Source: Verrucomicrobiota bacterium
GTDB lineage: Bacteria > Verrucomicrobiota > Verrucomicrobiia > Verrucomicrobiales > DEV007
Direction of reading: 5' to 3'
Assembly (NCBI GenBank): GCA_020630835.1
Contig: JAHDIL010000049.1
Span: 1-8,182 of the forward strand
Length of the DNA: 8,182 nt
Position numbers and translations under genes: made by a program. Positions 1-6,928 of this stretch are shown piece by piece. The notes below the pieces were generated by a model that was given only the letters and a program-made list of their open reading frames with translations, made no database searches and had not been told where the DNA came from. The first letter of the stretch is position 1. Each line of letters begins with the position of its first letter.

Positions 1-166
1 ATGAATCGCAATCTCGCTCGGGGGGCACAGGAAGTAAGTGGCACGCAACCGATCCAATTTGCCTGCCGGTCATAGTGCAGCGCCCGGCTCAAGGGGCTGC
101 CAAGCGATGGTGAGATAGCGAGAGGTAAGAAACCAAGCGTGCTCTCGCGCACCGTCGCCCATATCT
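1..166. other. Edge region downstream of ftsK, no gene assigned
   Basis: No product can be recognised here. Three readings compete. On the minus strand a frame starting at GTG 150-152 stays open to the window edge (about 50 codons, containing HYDRQANWIGC). A second minus reading starts at the ATG at 71-73, which overlaps the TGA (70-72) of a short frame running out of the 3' end of ftsK. On the plus strand a frame is open from base 3 to a TGA at 111-113 and would be the tail of a gene convergent with ftsK, ending ...GAAKRW. None has a clear ribosome binding site or a family motif. The stretch is too short to choose between them, and it may simply be intergenic. Confidence 0.3.
118..148. repeat. 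7-bp inverted repeat beyond the ftsK stop
   Basis: GCGAGAG (118-124) and CTCTCGC (142-148) are perfect reverse complements separated by 17 bases. They begin 19 bases beyond the ftsK stop codon. The RNA from either strand could form a GC-rich stem, so it could help end ftsK transcription or act between convergent genes. No run of T follows on either strand, so it is not a standard intrinsic terminator. The arms are seen; the function is inferred. Confidence 0.4.
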
Positions 167-3016
167 CTAATACTCTTCCCCATCCAGCTCGATGAGGATC
201 TCGCGTGGTTTGGCACCATCACCTGGACCAATAATCCCACGGCTTTCGAGGATGTCAATCATTCGTGCCGCTCGCGTATATCCGAGGCGAAGTCTACGCT
301 GCAGCAGTGAGGTGGAGGCTCGGCGCTCTTGCTGGATCACTTCCAGACATTTCTGGATGATCTCTTCATCGGCGTCGGTTATCTCTTCACCACCATCGTC
401 ATCGCCGAAATTACCGGTCTCTATAGCGGCATGAGCATCGGACTCGAAGCTCGGTTTTCCCTGGGCCGCACAGGCGTCGACGAGATCCTGTGCCTCTTCA
501 TCAGTGATTAAGGCTCCCTGCGAGCGGACGAGAGTGGCGCTACCAGGAGGTAGGTAGAGCATGTCGCCTTTTCCGACGAGGTTTTCGGCGCCATTAACAT
601 CGAGAATAATGCGGCTGTCCATTTTGGAGGAAACCTGGAACGCTACGCGCGAGGGGATATTCGCCTTTATGATTCCCGTCACCACATCGGCGCGTGGTGT
701 TTGTGTTGCCACGATGAGGTGAATACCGGCAGCACGAGCCTTCTGTGCAATGCGAGCGATGCCGGATTCTACGTCTGCGGGTGCCGTTTGCATGAGGTCC
801 GCCAGCTCATCTATGATCACGACAATATAGGGGAGGCTGTCAGGTAGAGGGTCCTCGTCAGGTGTGTTGCTGAAATCGATGTGTGGATTAGCCTCGGCCT
901 CGGCGATGTGATCGTCGCTTTCTGAGGCCGCACGCTGCTTGGCGTGCTTGGGGAGTGGAGTCTCGCCGACCTCAATGTCGATGCTTGGAGCGTTCTTGAT
1001 GGCGTCTAGCCCGCTAGGAGCCGCTGGTTTCTCAGGCGTGCCGGTGACTGCTGCATCGGCTGGGAATCCCCCTTCGCGTTCGAGTTCGTCAGCTCCTTCA
1101 GGCTTCTTCTCGTCATCAGCTAAGAAGCCTGATGCGTCATCCTCCCAAGGAGCTTTTTCTTCTGAGTTGGGTGCCTTTTGTGCGGCTGCCTGCTCAGCCG
1201 CCGCTGCTTCAGCCACCGCTTTGGCCTCTGCTTTGGCCTCTGCTTCTTCAGCGATTTGTTTCGCACGAAGTTCGTTGAAGCCTTCGAAGTTCCGTGTGCC
1301 CATCTTGGCAAAGAGGGCATAGCGTTTCTCCATTTCATTGATTACCCAGCGCAGGGCTAGCAGCACCTTCTTGGGGTCTGTAACAACAGGCACCACCATA
1401 TGGGGTAAGTCGTTGTAGAGCTGCATTTCGACCACTTTTGGGTCTACCATGATGAAGCGCAGCTCATCAGGAGTGAAGCGGTAAAGCAGGCTGGCAATGA
1501 TGCTGTTTATGCAGACACTCTTTCCGCTACCGGTGGCACCCGCTACGAGTAGGTGTGGCATCTTTGCTAGATCGCCTACCACGGTATTGCCATAGACATC
1601 CTTGCCTAGGGCTAGAGGGAGTTTCGCTTTTGAGTTGCGGAATTCATCGCCTTCGAAAAGCTCGCGCAGGGCGACAGGCACGCGGGTGTCGTTGGCGATT
1701 TCGATTCCCACGGTATCCTTTCCTGGGACAGGGGCGAGGATATTGATCCGTTCGGCCTTAGTAGCCAAGGCTAAGTCAGCCTGTAGAGCGGTGATTTTAT
1801 TTACGCGCAGTCCAGCACTTGGGTAGAGCTCGTAGCGGGTGATTGATGGGCCTTTCGTAATGTCACCGGGTTCTACAGGCACGCCAAATGTCCCTAAAGT
1901 GCTGACGATCGTGTTCTGCACATCGATTAGCTCATCGTGACTAGTTTCATTATCCGGATCATCCTCGGCGTAGGAGAGGATGTCGAGGTTGGGAAGTTCG
2001 TAGTCTTGATACTGCTGACCGGCGCCCAGCACGGTATCGCTCTCTTCTTCCTTCTTTTTGGGGAACAATGATTGGCGCGCCTCTTCCGGGGAAAGGCGGG
2101 CGCTGCGTTTGTCCGAGGCGTCGATGATTTTGCGATCGCTGTTGGTGAAGAGGTCAGCCTGTTCAGTCTTTTCTGGTTCGTCATCCGCTCTGATGGCAGC
2201 CACAGGGGGCGTTTTTTTCTTTACCTCAGCTTTTTTCTGAGAGGGGCGGCGGGCCGGTGGTGCATGCGAGCGAGAACGTCTTTCACCCTGCCATATTTTG
2301 AACTGTTCCCACCACTCGGCTGACTGCTCTCTGAGCAGGCTCGCGAACCGCAGAGGATGCAGACCAGTGAGGATGATCATAGCTATGGCATAGCCGATGA
2401 GGACGATGATGAAGGATCCTGCCGTGCCCAGGAATTGCTCAAAAAGCTTGTGTCCCAAGCCATAGCCGACGAACCCTCCTGCACTTTTCGGCAGATTGTA
2501 AGCAGATGGCCAATTCTGGAAGAAAACGTTCTGAAACTCCACCAAGCAGGCACCTGCAAAGATAAGCCCGGTCAGCGCTGCGGTATTCCGAAAGGTGAGA
2601 GGTCTAGCTCCTCGTAAGACTTGAAGGGTCCACCAGGCGAGCACAGCTGGTAGGAGGAAGATTGCCGCCCCGAAAGCGATGTATCCGTAGCTTGCGATGA
2701 TGGCGCCAACTGGGCCGACAAAGTTTACCGTTTCGCTGTGTGCGCTGGAGATGCGGCTAAAAGGATGCCAGTTAGGCAGATCCGCAGGCGTATAGGAAAT
2801 TAGTGCCCAGAGAAATAGAAGAGTGATCCCTCCCAGAATGAGCCCGAACACTTCTTTGTAGAGATAGGGATCCTCGGAATGAGCTTCTGCCGCCTTCTTA
2901 GGCTGCTTCTTCCGGGCAGCCTTCTTCTTCGCCGTTGCCTTTTTAGCGGCCGTTTTGCGCTTGGCCTGCTTTCGCTCCGGGGAAGCTGGGATAAGATCTG
3001 GAGAGTCGGCTGCCAT
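167..3016 (-). CDS. ftsK: DNA translocase FtsK
   Basis: FtsK/SpoIIIE-family hexameric ATPase that pumps chromosomal DNA through the division septum and, in most bacteria, activates XerCD resolution of chromosome dimers at dif. It has 949 residues. In order: a Lys/Ala-rich cytoplasmic N-tail (about 14-42), four predicted membrane helices (about 55-75, 105-133, 145-165, 199-219), a charged low-complexity linker (about 230-360), the motor domain with Walker A GATGSGKS (493-500) and Walker B IVVIIDELAD (731-740), and a C-terminal winged-helix gamma domain (about 882-945, with LLQRRLRLGYTRAARMI). Two oddities: the Walker A to Walker B interval carries a low-complexity segment (about 582-727) far longer than the roughly 35-residue loop of E. 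coli FtsK, and the family's ATQRP motif reads ATQTPR (770-775). The start at ATG 3014-3016 puts the basic tail before helix 1; no Shine-Dalgarno sequence precedes it. It lies 126 bases downstream of ruvB on the same strand and may be cotranscribed or use its own promoter. The family call is secure. Confidence 0.97.
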   Translation of the reverse strand: MAADSPDLIPASPERKQAKRKTAAKKATAKKKAARKKQPKKAAEAHSEDPYLYKEVFGLILGGITLLFLWALISYTPADLPNWHPFSRISSAHSETVNFVGPVGAIIASYGYIAFGAAIFLLPAVLAWWTLQVLRGARPLTFRNTAALTGLIFAGACLVEFQNVFFQNWPSAYNLPKSAGGFVGYGLGHKLFEQFLGTAGSFIIVLIGYAIAMIILTGLHPLRFASLLREQSAEWWEQFKIWQGERRSRSHAPPARRPSQKKAEVKKKTPPVAAIRADDEPEKTEQADLFTNSDRKIIDASDKRSARLSPEEARQSLFPKKKEEESDTVLGAGQQYQDYELPNLDILSYAEDDPDNETSHDELIDVQNTIVSTLGTFGVPVEPGDITKGPSITRYELYPSAGLRVNKITALQADLALATKAERINILAPVPGKDTVGIEIANDTRVPVALRELFEGDEFRNSKAKLPLALGKDVYGNTVVGDLAKMPHLLVAGATGSGKSVCINSIIASLLYRFTPDELRFIMVDPKVVEMQLYNDLPHMVVPVVTDPKKVLLALRWVINEMEKRYALFAKMGTRNFEGFNELRAKQIAEEAEAKAEAKAVAEAAAAEQAAAQKAPNSEEKAPWEDDASGFLADDEKKPEGADELEREGGFPADAAVTGTPEKPAAPSGLDAIKNAPSIDIEVGETPLPKHAKQRAASESDDHIAEAEANPHIDFSNTPDEDPLPDSLPYIVVIIDELADLMQTAPADVESGIARIAQKARAAGIHLIVATQTPRADVVTGIIKANIPSRVAFQVSSKMDSRIILDVNGAENLVGKGDMLYLPPGSATLVRSQGALITDEEAQDLVDACAAQGKPSFESDAHAAIETGNFGDDDGGEEITDADEEIIQKCLEVIQQERRASTSLLQRRLRLGYTRAARMIDILESRGIIGPGDGAKPREILIELDGEEY
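1218..1245. repeat. 12-bp tandem repeat inside ftsK
   Basis: The unit GCTTTGGCCTCT occurs twice in perfect tandem (1218-1229, 1230-1241) and is followed by four more matching bases. On the coding (minus) strand it encodes AEAK-type repeats in the low-complexity segment between Walker A and Walker B. Twelve bases is a multiple of three, so a gain or loss of one unit keeps the reading frame. This looks like replication slippage in a tolerant part of the protein. Confidence 0.85.
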
Positions 3017-3058
3017 GTTGTGTCAGTAGGAGTCGAGAGCGAACGCTCAAAAGCCTCC

Positions 3059-3087
3059 AGTATGGCAGATGGGAAGCTAAATGACAA
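3059..3087 (-). promoter_or_regulatory. Candidate ftsK promoter
   Basis: Read on the minus strand, TTGTCA (3082-3087, five of six to a sigma-70 -35 box) is separated by exactly 17 bases from CATACT (3059-3064, four of six to a -10 box). Transcription would begin near 3052, giving a leader of about 35 bases. That leader contains a small perfect dyad, GAGCG-AA-CGCTC (3037-3048), between the predicted start site and the ftsK start codon. Boxes and spacing are seen; activity is inferred. Confidence 0.4.
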
Positions 3088-3142
3088 TTGATATCTCGGA
3101 TTGCTAAAGCATCAGGGGAGCTGCCGTGTGAGCATGTTGCGT

Positions 3143-4186
3143 TCAGCTATCTGGTAAGTCTGAGAACAGTTCGCCTTGTCGTGGTGGTCGGGCGTCTGGA
3201 AGCGGGGCACCGATTTTTTCGTAAGCAATGGGTAAGGCCTCTCGCCCTCGTGAGGTGCGCTTCAAAAACCCCTTCAAAATGAGAAACGGTTCGTAAACCT
3301 CATGGATCGTTGCTTCATCTTCGCCCACGGCGACAGCTATGGAGTTTAGACCTACCGGGCCACCGCCATATTTGTGGATGACGGCCTCGAGGATTTTGAC
3401 GTCCATTTCATCTAGACCGTCTTCATCTATCTCCAACATGGCTAGGGCCTCCTCCGCTATTCTGCCTGTGATTCTATTATCCGCTCGCACTTGGGCAAAG
3501 TCGCGAACCCATCTCAAGAGACCGTTGGCGATGCGCGGCGTCCCGCGACTACGTTTGCCTATGGCAAGCGCGCCTGATTTGTCAATCTCGACACCTAGGA
3601 GCCCGGCTGATCGTTCAATGATCGAAACTAACTCCTCGGCGGTATAATAATCGAGTCGGTTGGTGATGCCGAAGCGAGAGAGTAATGGGCGAGTAAGCAT
3701 GCCCGCCTTTGTTGTCGCTCCTATCAGAGTGAAGGGCGGGAGAGATAGAGAGACACTTCGAGCGTTTGGCCCTTGATCGATCATGATGTCGAGCTTGAAG
3801 TCCTCCATTGCCGGGTAAATATACTCCTCCACGGCAGGGTGGAGACGGTGGATTTCGTCGATGAATAGAAAATCCCCCTCTCCGAGATTGGTCAGAACAC
3901 CCGCTAAGTCGCCTGCCTTATCGATCTGAGGGCCGCTCGTGACATGCAGCTGAGAGCCGAAGGCTCGGGCGAGGATGTTGGCCAGCGTTGTTTTACCCAG
4001 TCCCGGCGGGCCACAGAGTAACACATGATCGAGAGCGTCTCCGCGCTGCTTGGCAGCTTCTATCATCAGCATTAGGCGATCTTTCACTTTCTGCTGGCCG
4101 CAAAACTCATCAAAGTCTGGCGGGCGCAGACTTTTTTCGAACTCGCCTGCTTGGTTCAAATCTGGCGTGGGGAAAGAGTCTTCCAT
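3143..4186 (-). CDS. ruvB: Holliday junction branch migration ATPase RuvB
   Basis: RuvB is the AAA+ hexameric motor that, with RuvA, drives branch migration of Holliday junctions before RuvC cuts them; it acts in the cytoplasm during recombinational repair and restart of stalled forks. Its 347 residues match the usual family length. Visible motifs: an N-terminal [12 protein letters not shown] segment (20-31), Walker A GPPGLGKT (59-66), Walker [11 protein letters not shown] (106-115), sensor 1 GATT (156-159), an arginine-finger region RPLLSRFGI (166-174), sensor 2 [11 protein letters not shown] (215-225), and a C-terminal winged helix with [11 protein letters not shown] (274-284) and [11 protein letters not shown] (307-317). 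All key residues are present. The ATG at 4184-4186 fits the family N-terminus; no Shine-Dalgarno sequence is visible upstream. Neither ruvA nor ruvC lies in the window. The gene is divergent from bamA and precedes ftsK. The dyads over its candidate promoter would suit repressor control, for example by LexA, but that is speculation. Confidence 0.98.
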   Translation of the reverse strand: MEDSFPTPDLNQAGEFEKSLRPPDFDEFCGQQKVKDRLMLMIEAAKQRGDALDHVLLCGPPGLGKTTLANILARAFGSQLHVTSGPQIDKAGDLAGVLTNLGEGDFLFIDEIHRLHPAVEEYIYPAMEDFKLDIMIDQGPNARSVSLSLPPFTLIGATTKAGMLTRPLLSRFGITNRLDYYTAEELVSIIERSAGLLGVEIDKSGALAIGKRSRGTPRIANGLLRWVRDFAQVRADNRITGRIAEEALAMLEIDEDGLDEMDVKILEAVIHKYGGGPVGLNSIAVAVGEDEATIHEVYEPFLILKGFLKRTSRGREALPIAYEKIGAPLPDARPPRQGELFSDLPDS

Positions 4187-4214
4187 AAACTAAAGAGCAA
4201 ATGATAGCTTAGTT

Positions 4215-4259
4215 CTCTTAATTTTCAGAATTTCTCGAAAATATCTCAAAGATTAAGAG
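4215..4259. repeat. Nested inverted repeats upstream of ruvB
   Basis: CTCTTAAT (4215-4222) and ATTAAGAG (4252-4259) form a perfect 8-bp inverted repeat around 29 bases. Inside it, ATTTTC (4221-4226) and GAAAAT (4237-4242) form a second, 6-bp pair, with AGAATTTCT in the middle. The outer arms bracket the candidate ruvB -35 and -10 boxes, and the left inner arm is the -10 box itself. This arrangement is typical of an operator, but the region is AT-rich and some symmetry may be chance. Confidence 0.45.
4221..4249 (-). promoter_or_regulatory. Candidate ruvB promoter
   Basis: On the minus strand TTGAGA (4244-4249, five of six to TTGACA) is followed after 17 bases by GAAAAT (4221-4226, four of six to TATAAT). 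The predicted start near 4214 gives a short AT-rich leader of about 28 bases before the ruvB ATG. The spacing is ideal and the position plausible, but the -10 box starts with G and the AT-rich background makes chance matches likely. Confidence 0.35.
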
Positions 4260-4292
4260 GTTTTCAGTCTTGTGCGCGCATAATAGCAAGAC

Positions 4293-4308
4293 TTGCGAGC
4301 TTTCGCAA
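4293..4308. repeat. 6-bp inverted repeat in the ruvB-bamA intergenic region
   Basis: TTGCGA (4293-4298) and TCGCAA (4303-4308) are perfect reverse complements around the tetranucleotide GCTT. The left arm could also serve as the -35 box of a second, more distal bamA promoter, with TAGACT (4315-4320) after a 16-base spacer; that would give a leader of about 100 bases. It is either a protein-binding dyad or a small hairpin in a long bamA leader. Confidence 0.4.
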
Positions 4309-4354
4309 AAGAGATAGACTAGACAGACTTAATTGAGAATTTGCCGATTTTACG

Positions 4355-4384
4355 CCTTGACCTCAAGGGTGCGTTCTCTATCAG
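4355..4384 (+). promoter_or_regulatory. Candidate bamA promoter with overlapping dyad
   Basis: TTGACC (4357-4362, five of six to the -35 consensus) and TATCAG (4379-4384, four of six to the -10 consensus) are separated by 16 bases. The start would fall near 4391, leaving a leader of about 37 bases. The -35 box sits inside a perfect dyad, CCTTGA-CC-TCAAGG (4355-4368), so a protein bound there would compete with RNA polymerase. No sigma-E-type GGAACTT/TCTGA pair is visible. Confidence 0.35.
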
Positions 4385-4427
4385 TTGCAGTGTGCCGGAT
4401 CCTGTCCGCGTCCCCATTTTTCTATTT

Positions 4428-6725
4428 ATGAAACACTTTCTTCATCGATTTTCGACTTGCACTGTTGCTGCGGTCGTTGGGTTTTGGTCGCTTACCGCAT
4501 CAGCACAGGAGGGTAAGGTGGTCAAGAGCATGGACGTCGAATACGTTGGCGCTCAGACAGTTGCTCCAGAGCGAATCCTTTCGCAGATGTCTACCAAGGT
4601 TGGAAATCGCCTGTCGATTGCGCGCCTTGATGAGGATGTGAAAAACCTCTACACCAGCGGTGAGGTCGAAAATGCTCGGATCCTTTCTGAAAACGTTTCT
4701 GGTGGGGTAGCCCTCACCGTCGTCGTTCAGGCACGGGCACTTTACGGCGGAGCGGAGTTTCGAGGCAATACTCTGATAGCTACCTCAAAACTTCAGAAGA
4801 AAATTGATCTCAAGCCGGGGCAGTCAATCGATGAGTCTGCATTGCGAGAGGCTCGCCAGGAGATTCAGGAGCTCTACAGAAAGAAAGGGTTTACGGAGTC
4901 AACGGTAACCTACGCAGTTGGAGCGCCTACCACGGCGGGTATTTCACCCGTTGTTTATACAATTAACGAGGGCACTCAGGGAAGTCTCCGCGAAGTAACT
5001 TTTGTTGGGAACTCTGCCATCTCTTCAGCTCGTTTGAAGACTGTGATGGATCAAAAAGAAAAAGGTCTCCTCACGACTTTCCGTGGCGCAGGTCAGGTAG
5101 ACCCTGAGACGCTTGCCGCCGATGTCCAGGCAATCGAGGACCTCTATCGTGATCAAGGTTTTCTCAATGCGCGCGTGGTTAACGTAGCGCGCAAGCGTGT
5201 GGACGCTAAATACGTTGATGTGATCATCTCCATCGATGAAGGCGAAACCTTTCTCGTCGAAAGCCTCAAGATTAATGGTGTGCGGAATCTAAGTCTTGAG
5301 GATCAAGTGTTTCCTTATCTGAAGACGCAGGCCGGCAGCAAGTTCTCGGGCGCCAAGCTGAAGGATGATCTTAAGCTGATCGGAGACCAGTATGGATCAA
5401 AGGGTTACATCGAGGCGCGCGTTAATCCTCGTTTCGAAGATGCTGGTGATGGAGCTGTAACTGTTGTTCTCGACATCTATGAGGGCACGGCCTATCAAAT
5501 TGGCCAAGTTCATATCGAGGGTAACCGTAAGACAAAAGACCATGTTATTCGTCGTGAGCTTCCGCTGGAGCCAGGTCAAGTTTTCGACGCCAGTCGTGTG
5601 CTTGTTACCAAGCGCCGTCTTGAGAACATGAACTATTTCAGCAATGTTGAGATTTCTCCTCTCGACACTGGCTATATGGACGAAAAGGATCTTCTTGTCC
5701 GCGTGTCAGAGAAGCCAACCGGTTCCATTAACTTTGGCGCAGGTATTAGCTCTATCGATAGCGTCACTGGTTTCCTTGAAATTACGCAATCGAACTTCGA
5801 TATTGGTAATTGGAAGACCTTTACTGGTGCTGGACAGCGCTTCCGTTTGAACCTGCGCGGTGGTGATGAGCGTCGTGATTTCTCTCTTTCGTTCACTGAG
5901 CCGTGGTTCATGGGGCAGCGTTTGGCGCTTACTACGGAGCTGTTTTACCGTGACCTTCTCTTCCTCAGCGATCTCTACGAGCAGAGCAATCTGGGTGGCT
6001 CGATTTCTCTCCGTAAATCGCTTGGTGAGTTCACCTATGGCTCAATCGAATATCGCGCTGAGAAGATTGAGATTGATTCAGCCAGGTCCTTAACAAATCC
6101 TGCTTCGATCATCCGGGCTGAGGAAGGTGATTTCTTCAAGAGTTCTGTTGGTTTCCAGATCACCCAAGATACACGTGATAATCTCTTCTTGCCTCGTTCT
6201 GGTCACAAGTTTGAGCTTGGCTACGAGTTCTCAGGATTGGGTGGCGATGTTACTGATAATATTCTTACCCTCAGCGTCGCTAAGCACTGGGCATTGCCGA
6301 TGGATGGTATCTTCAATCTTCACGGTCGCTATCGTCTCTCAAGTGATGGAGACCACCTGTTCACTCGCCACTACCTTGGGGGTGCTAACAACCTACGTGG
6401 TTTCGATTATCGTGAAGTTGGGCCTCGCGACCCGAGCAGCAATGACGAAGTCGTTGGTGGTAAGCAGTCATGGAACGTGACGGCAGAGGCAACCTATCCG
6501 ATTGTTGAGAAAATTCGTCTCGCGGCTTTCTATGATGTTGGTGAAGTTTCCGATGGACCTACTGGGACAACGGACACAGGGATTCATTCCAACTGGGGCC
6601 TTGGTCTTCGTCTCTTCATCCTTGGTAATTCTCCTGTCCGTCTTGACTACGCGTTCCCAATTCAGGGTGATAACTTCAACGACGAAGGCGGCCGCTTCCA
6701 GTTCACGATGGGTGCTCAGTGGTAA
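4428..6725 (+). CDS. bamA: Outer membrane protein assembly factor BamA
   Basis: BamA (Omp85 family) is the essential core of the machine that folds beta-barrel proteins into the outer membrane. With the start at ATG 4428 the protein has 765 residues. It begins with a signal peptide (MKHFLHRF, hydrophobic core, cleavage expected after ASA at residue 26). Five POTRA repeats follow at about 31-105, 106-184, 186-275, 276-354 and 356-430, most with the typical ...LYxxxGF/Y... pattern (LYRKKGF, LYRDQGF, QYGSKGY). A barrel from about 432 ends in FQFTMGAQW, a C-terminal beta-signal with terminal Trp. The barrel-lumen motif usually given as VRGF reads LRGF (656-659). The frame stays open upstream to a TTG at 4341, but that would put 29 residues before the signal peptide, so the ATG is preferred. 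No Shine-Dalgarno sequence precedes it. The gene is divergent from ruvB and followed by skp and lpxD, the order known from E. coli. Confidence 0.97.
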   Translation: MKHFLHRFSTCTVAAVVGFWSLTASAQEGKVVKSMDVEYVGAQTVAPERILSQMSTKVGNRLSIARLDEDVKNLYTSGEVENARILSENVSGGVALTVVVQARALYGGAEFRGNTLIATSKLQKKIDLKPGQSIDESALREARQEIQELYRKKGFTESTVTYAVGAPTTAGISPVVYTINEGTQGSLREVTFVGNSAISSARLKTVMDQKEKGLLTTFRGAGQVDPETLAADVQAIEDLYRDQGFLNARVVNVARKRVDAKYVDVIISIDEGETFLVESLKINGVRNLSLEDQVFPYLKTQAGSKFSGAKLKDDLKLIGDQYGSKGYIEARVNPRFEDAGDGAVTVVLDIYEGTAYQIGQVHIEGNRKTKDHVIRRELPLEPGQVFDASRVLVTKRRLENMNYFSNVEISPLDTGYMDEKDLLVRVSEKPTGSINFGAGISSIDSVTGFLEITQSNFDIGNWKTFTGAGQRFRLNLRGGDERRDFSLSFTEPWFMGQRLALTTELFYRDLLFLSDLYEQSNLGGSISLRKSLGEFTYGSIEYRAEKIEIDSARSLTNPASIIRAEEGDFFKSSVGFQITQDTRDNLFLPRSGHKFELGYEFSGLGGDVTDNILTLSVAKHWALPMDGIFNLHGRYRLSSDGDHLFTRHYLGGANNLRGFDYREVGPRDPSSNDEVVGGKQSWNVTAEATYPIVEKIRLAAFYDVGEVSDGPTGTTDTGIHSNWGLGLRLFILGNSPVRLDYAFPIQGDNFNDEGGRFQFTMGAQW

Positions 6726-6775
6726 TCACCACGGCATCTGTTGTTTTTAGTGAAGCGAGGCTTCCCTCGTGGTGA
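6726..6775. repeat. Inverted repeat directly after the bamA stop
   Basis: TCACCACG (6726-6733) begins on the base after the bamA stop codon and is perfectly complementary to CGTGGTGA (6768-6775), with 34 bases between. A smaller hairpin, CGAGG-CTTC-CCTCG (6756-6769), shares bases 6768-6769 with the right arm, so the two compete. No T-run follows on the plus strand. It may be a processing or attenuation structure or protect the bamA mRNA 3' end. The rest of the 203-base gap to ompH holds only a weak promoter candidate. Confidence 0.5.
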
Positions 6776-6872
6776 AAAGCAAAGTAATAGATACCGCAGT
6801 GCTGATTCGGACCTCGGTGCAGATATCTTTTTTCTTTCCTCTAATACAATTTCTAATGATTCGTCCTAAGGC

Positions 6873-6902
6873 GTGACACTGCTTCGAATAGAACTAGATA
6901 AC
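6873..6902 (+). promoter_or_regulatory. Weak candidate ompH promoter
   Basis: GTGACA (6873-6878, five of six to the -35 consensus) is followed after 18 bases by GATAAC (6897-6902, four of six to the -10 consensus). Transcription would start near 6909, about 20 bases before the ompH ATG. An isolated TACAAT at 6845-6850 is a better -10 match but has no -35 partner. The long gap after bamA makes a separate promoter plausible; this exact site is uncertain. Confidence 0.22.
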
Positions 6903-6928
6903 CGCTAGCTACATTTTCTGTAATCATC

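Noticed and set aside
70..258. 62-codon minus-strand frame overlapping the 3' end of ftsK
   Set aside because: Most of it overlaps the conserved ftsK gamma-domain tail, it has no recognisable motif, and only about 30 codons lie outside ftsK. The ATGA overlap at 70-73 is noted but unsupported by homology or a ribosome binding site.
939..1322. 127-codon plus-strand open frame, Ser/Ala-rich
   Set aside because: It lies wholly inside ftsK on the opposite strand and is the antisense reading of the low-complexity segment; Ala/Glu/Lys codons give few stops in reverse.
2800..3087. 95-codon minus-strand frame across the ftsK start
   Set aside because: It is a shifted reading of the Lys/Ala-rich tail and first membrane helix of FtsK; the basic low-complexity content explains its Arg-rich translation.
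4279..4284. CATAAT, a good -10 box match on the plus strand upstream of bamA
   Set aside because: No acceptable -35 box lies 16-18 bases upstream; the nearest T-rich block is too close.
4341..4427. TTG start for bamA, 29 residues upstream
   Set aside because: It would place residues with no export signal before a clear signal peptide; ATG 4428 starts that peptide exactly.
6891..6920. Sigma-E-like GAACTA and TCTG upstream of ompH
   Set aside because: The spacing of 20 bases differs from the usual 16 or so, and the first box matches poorly.
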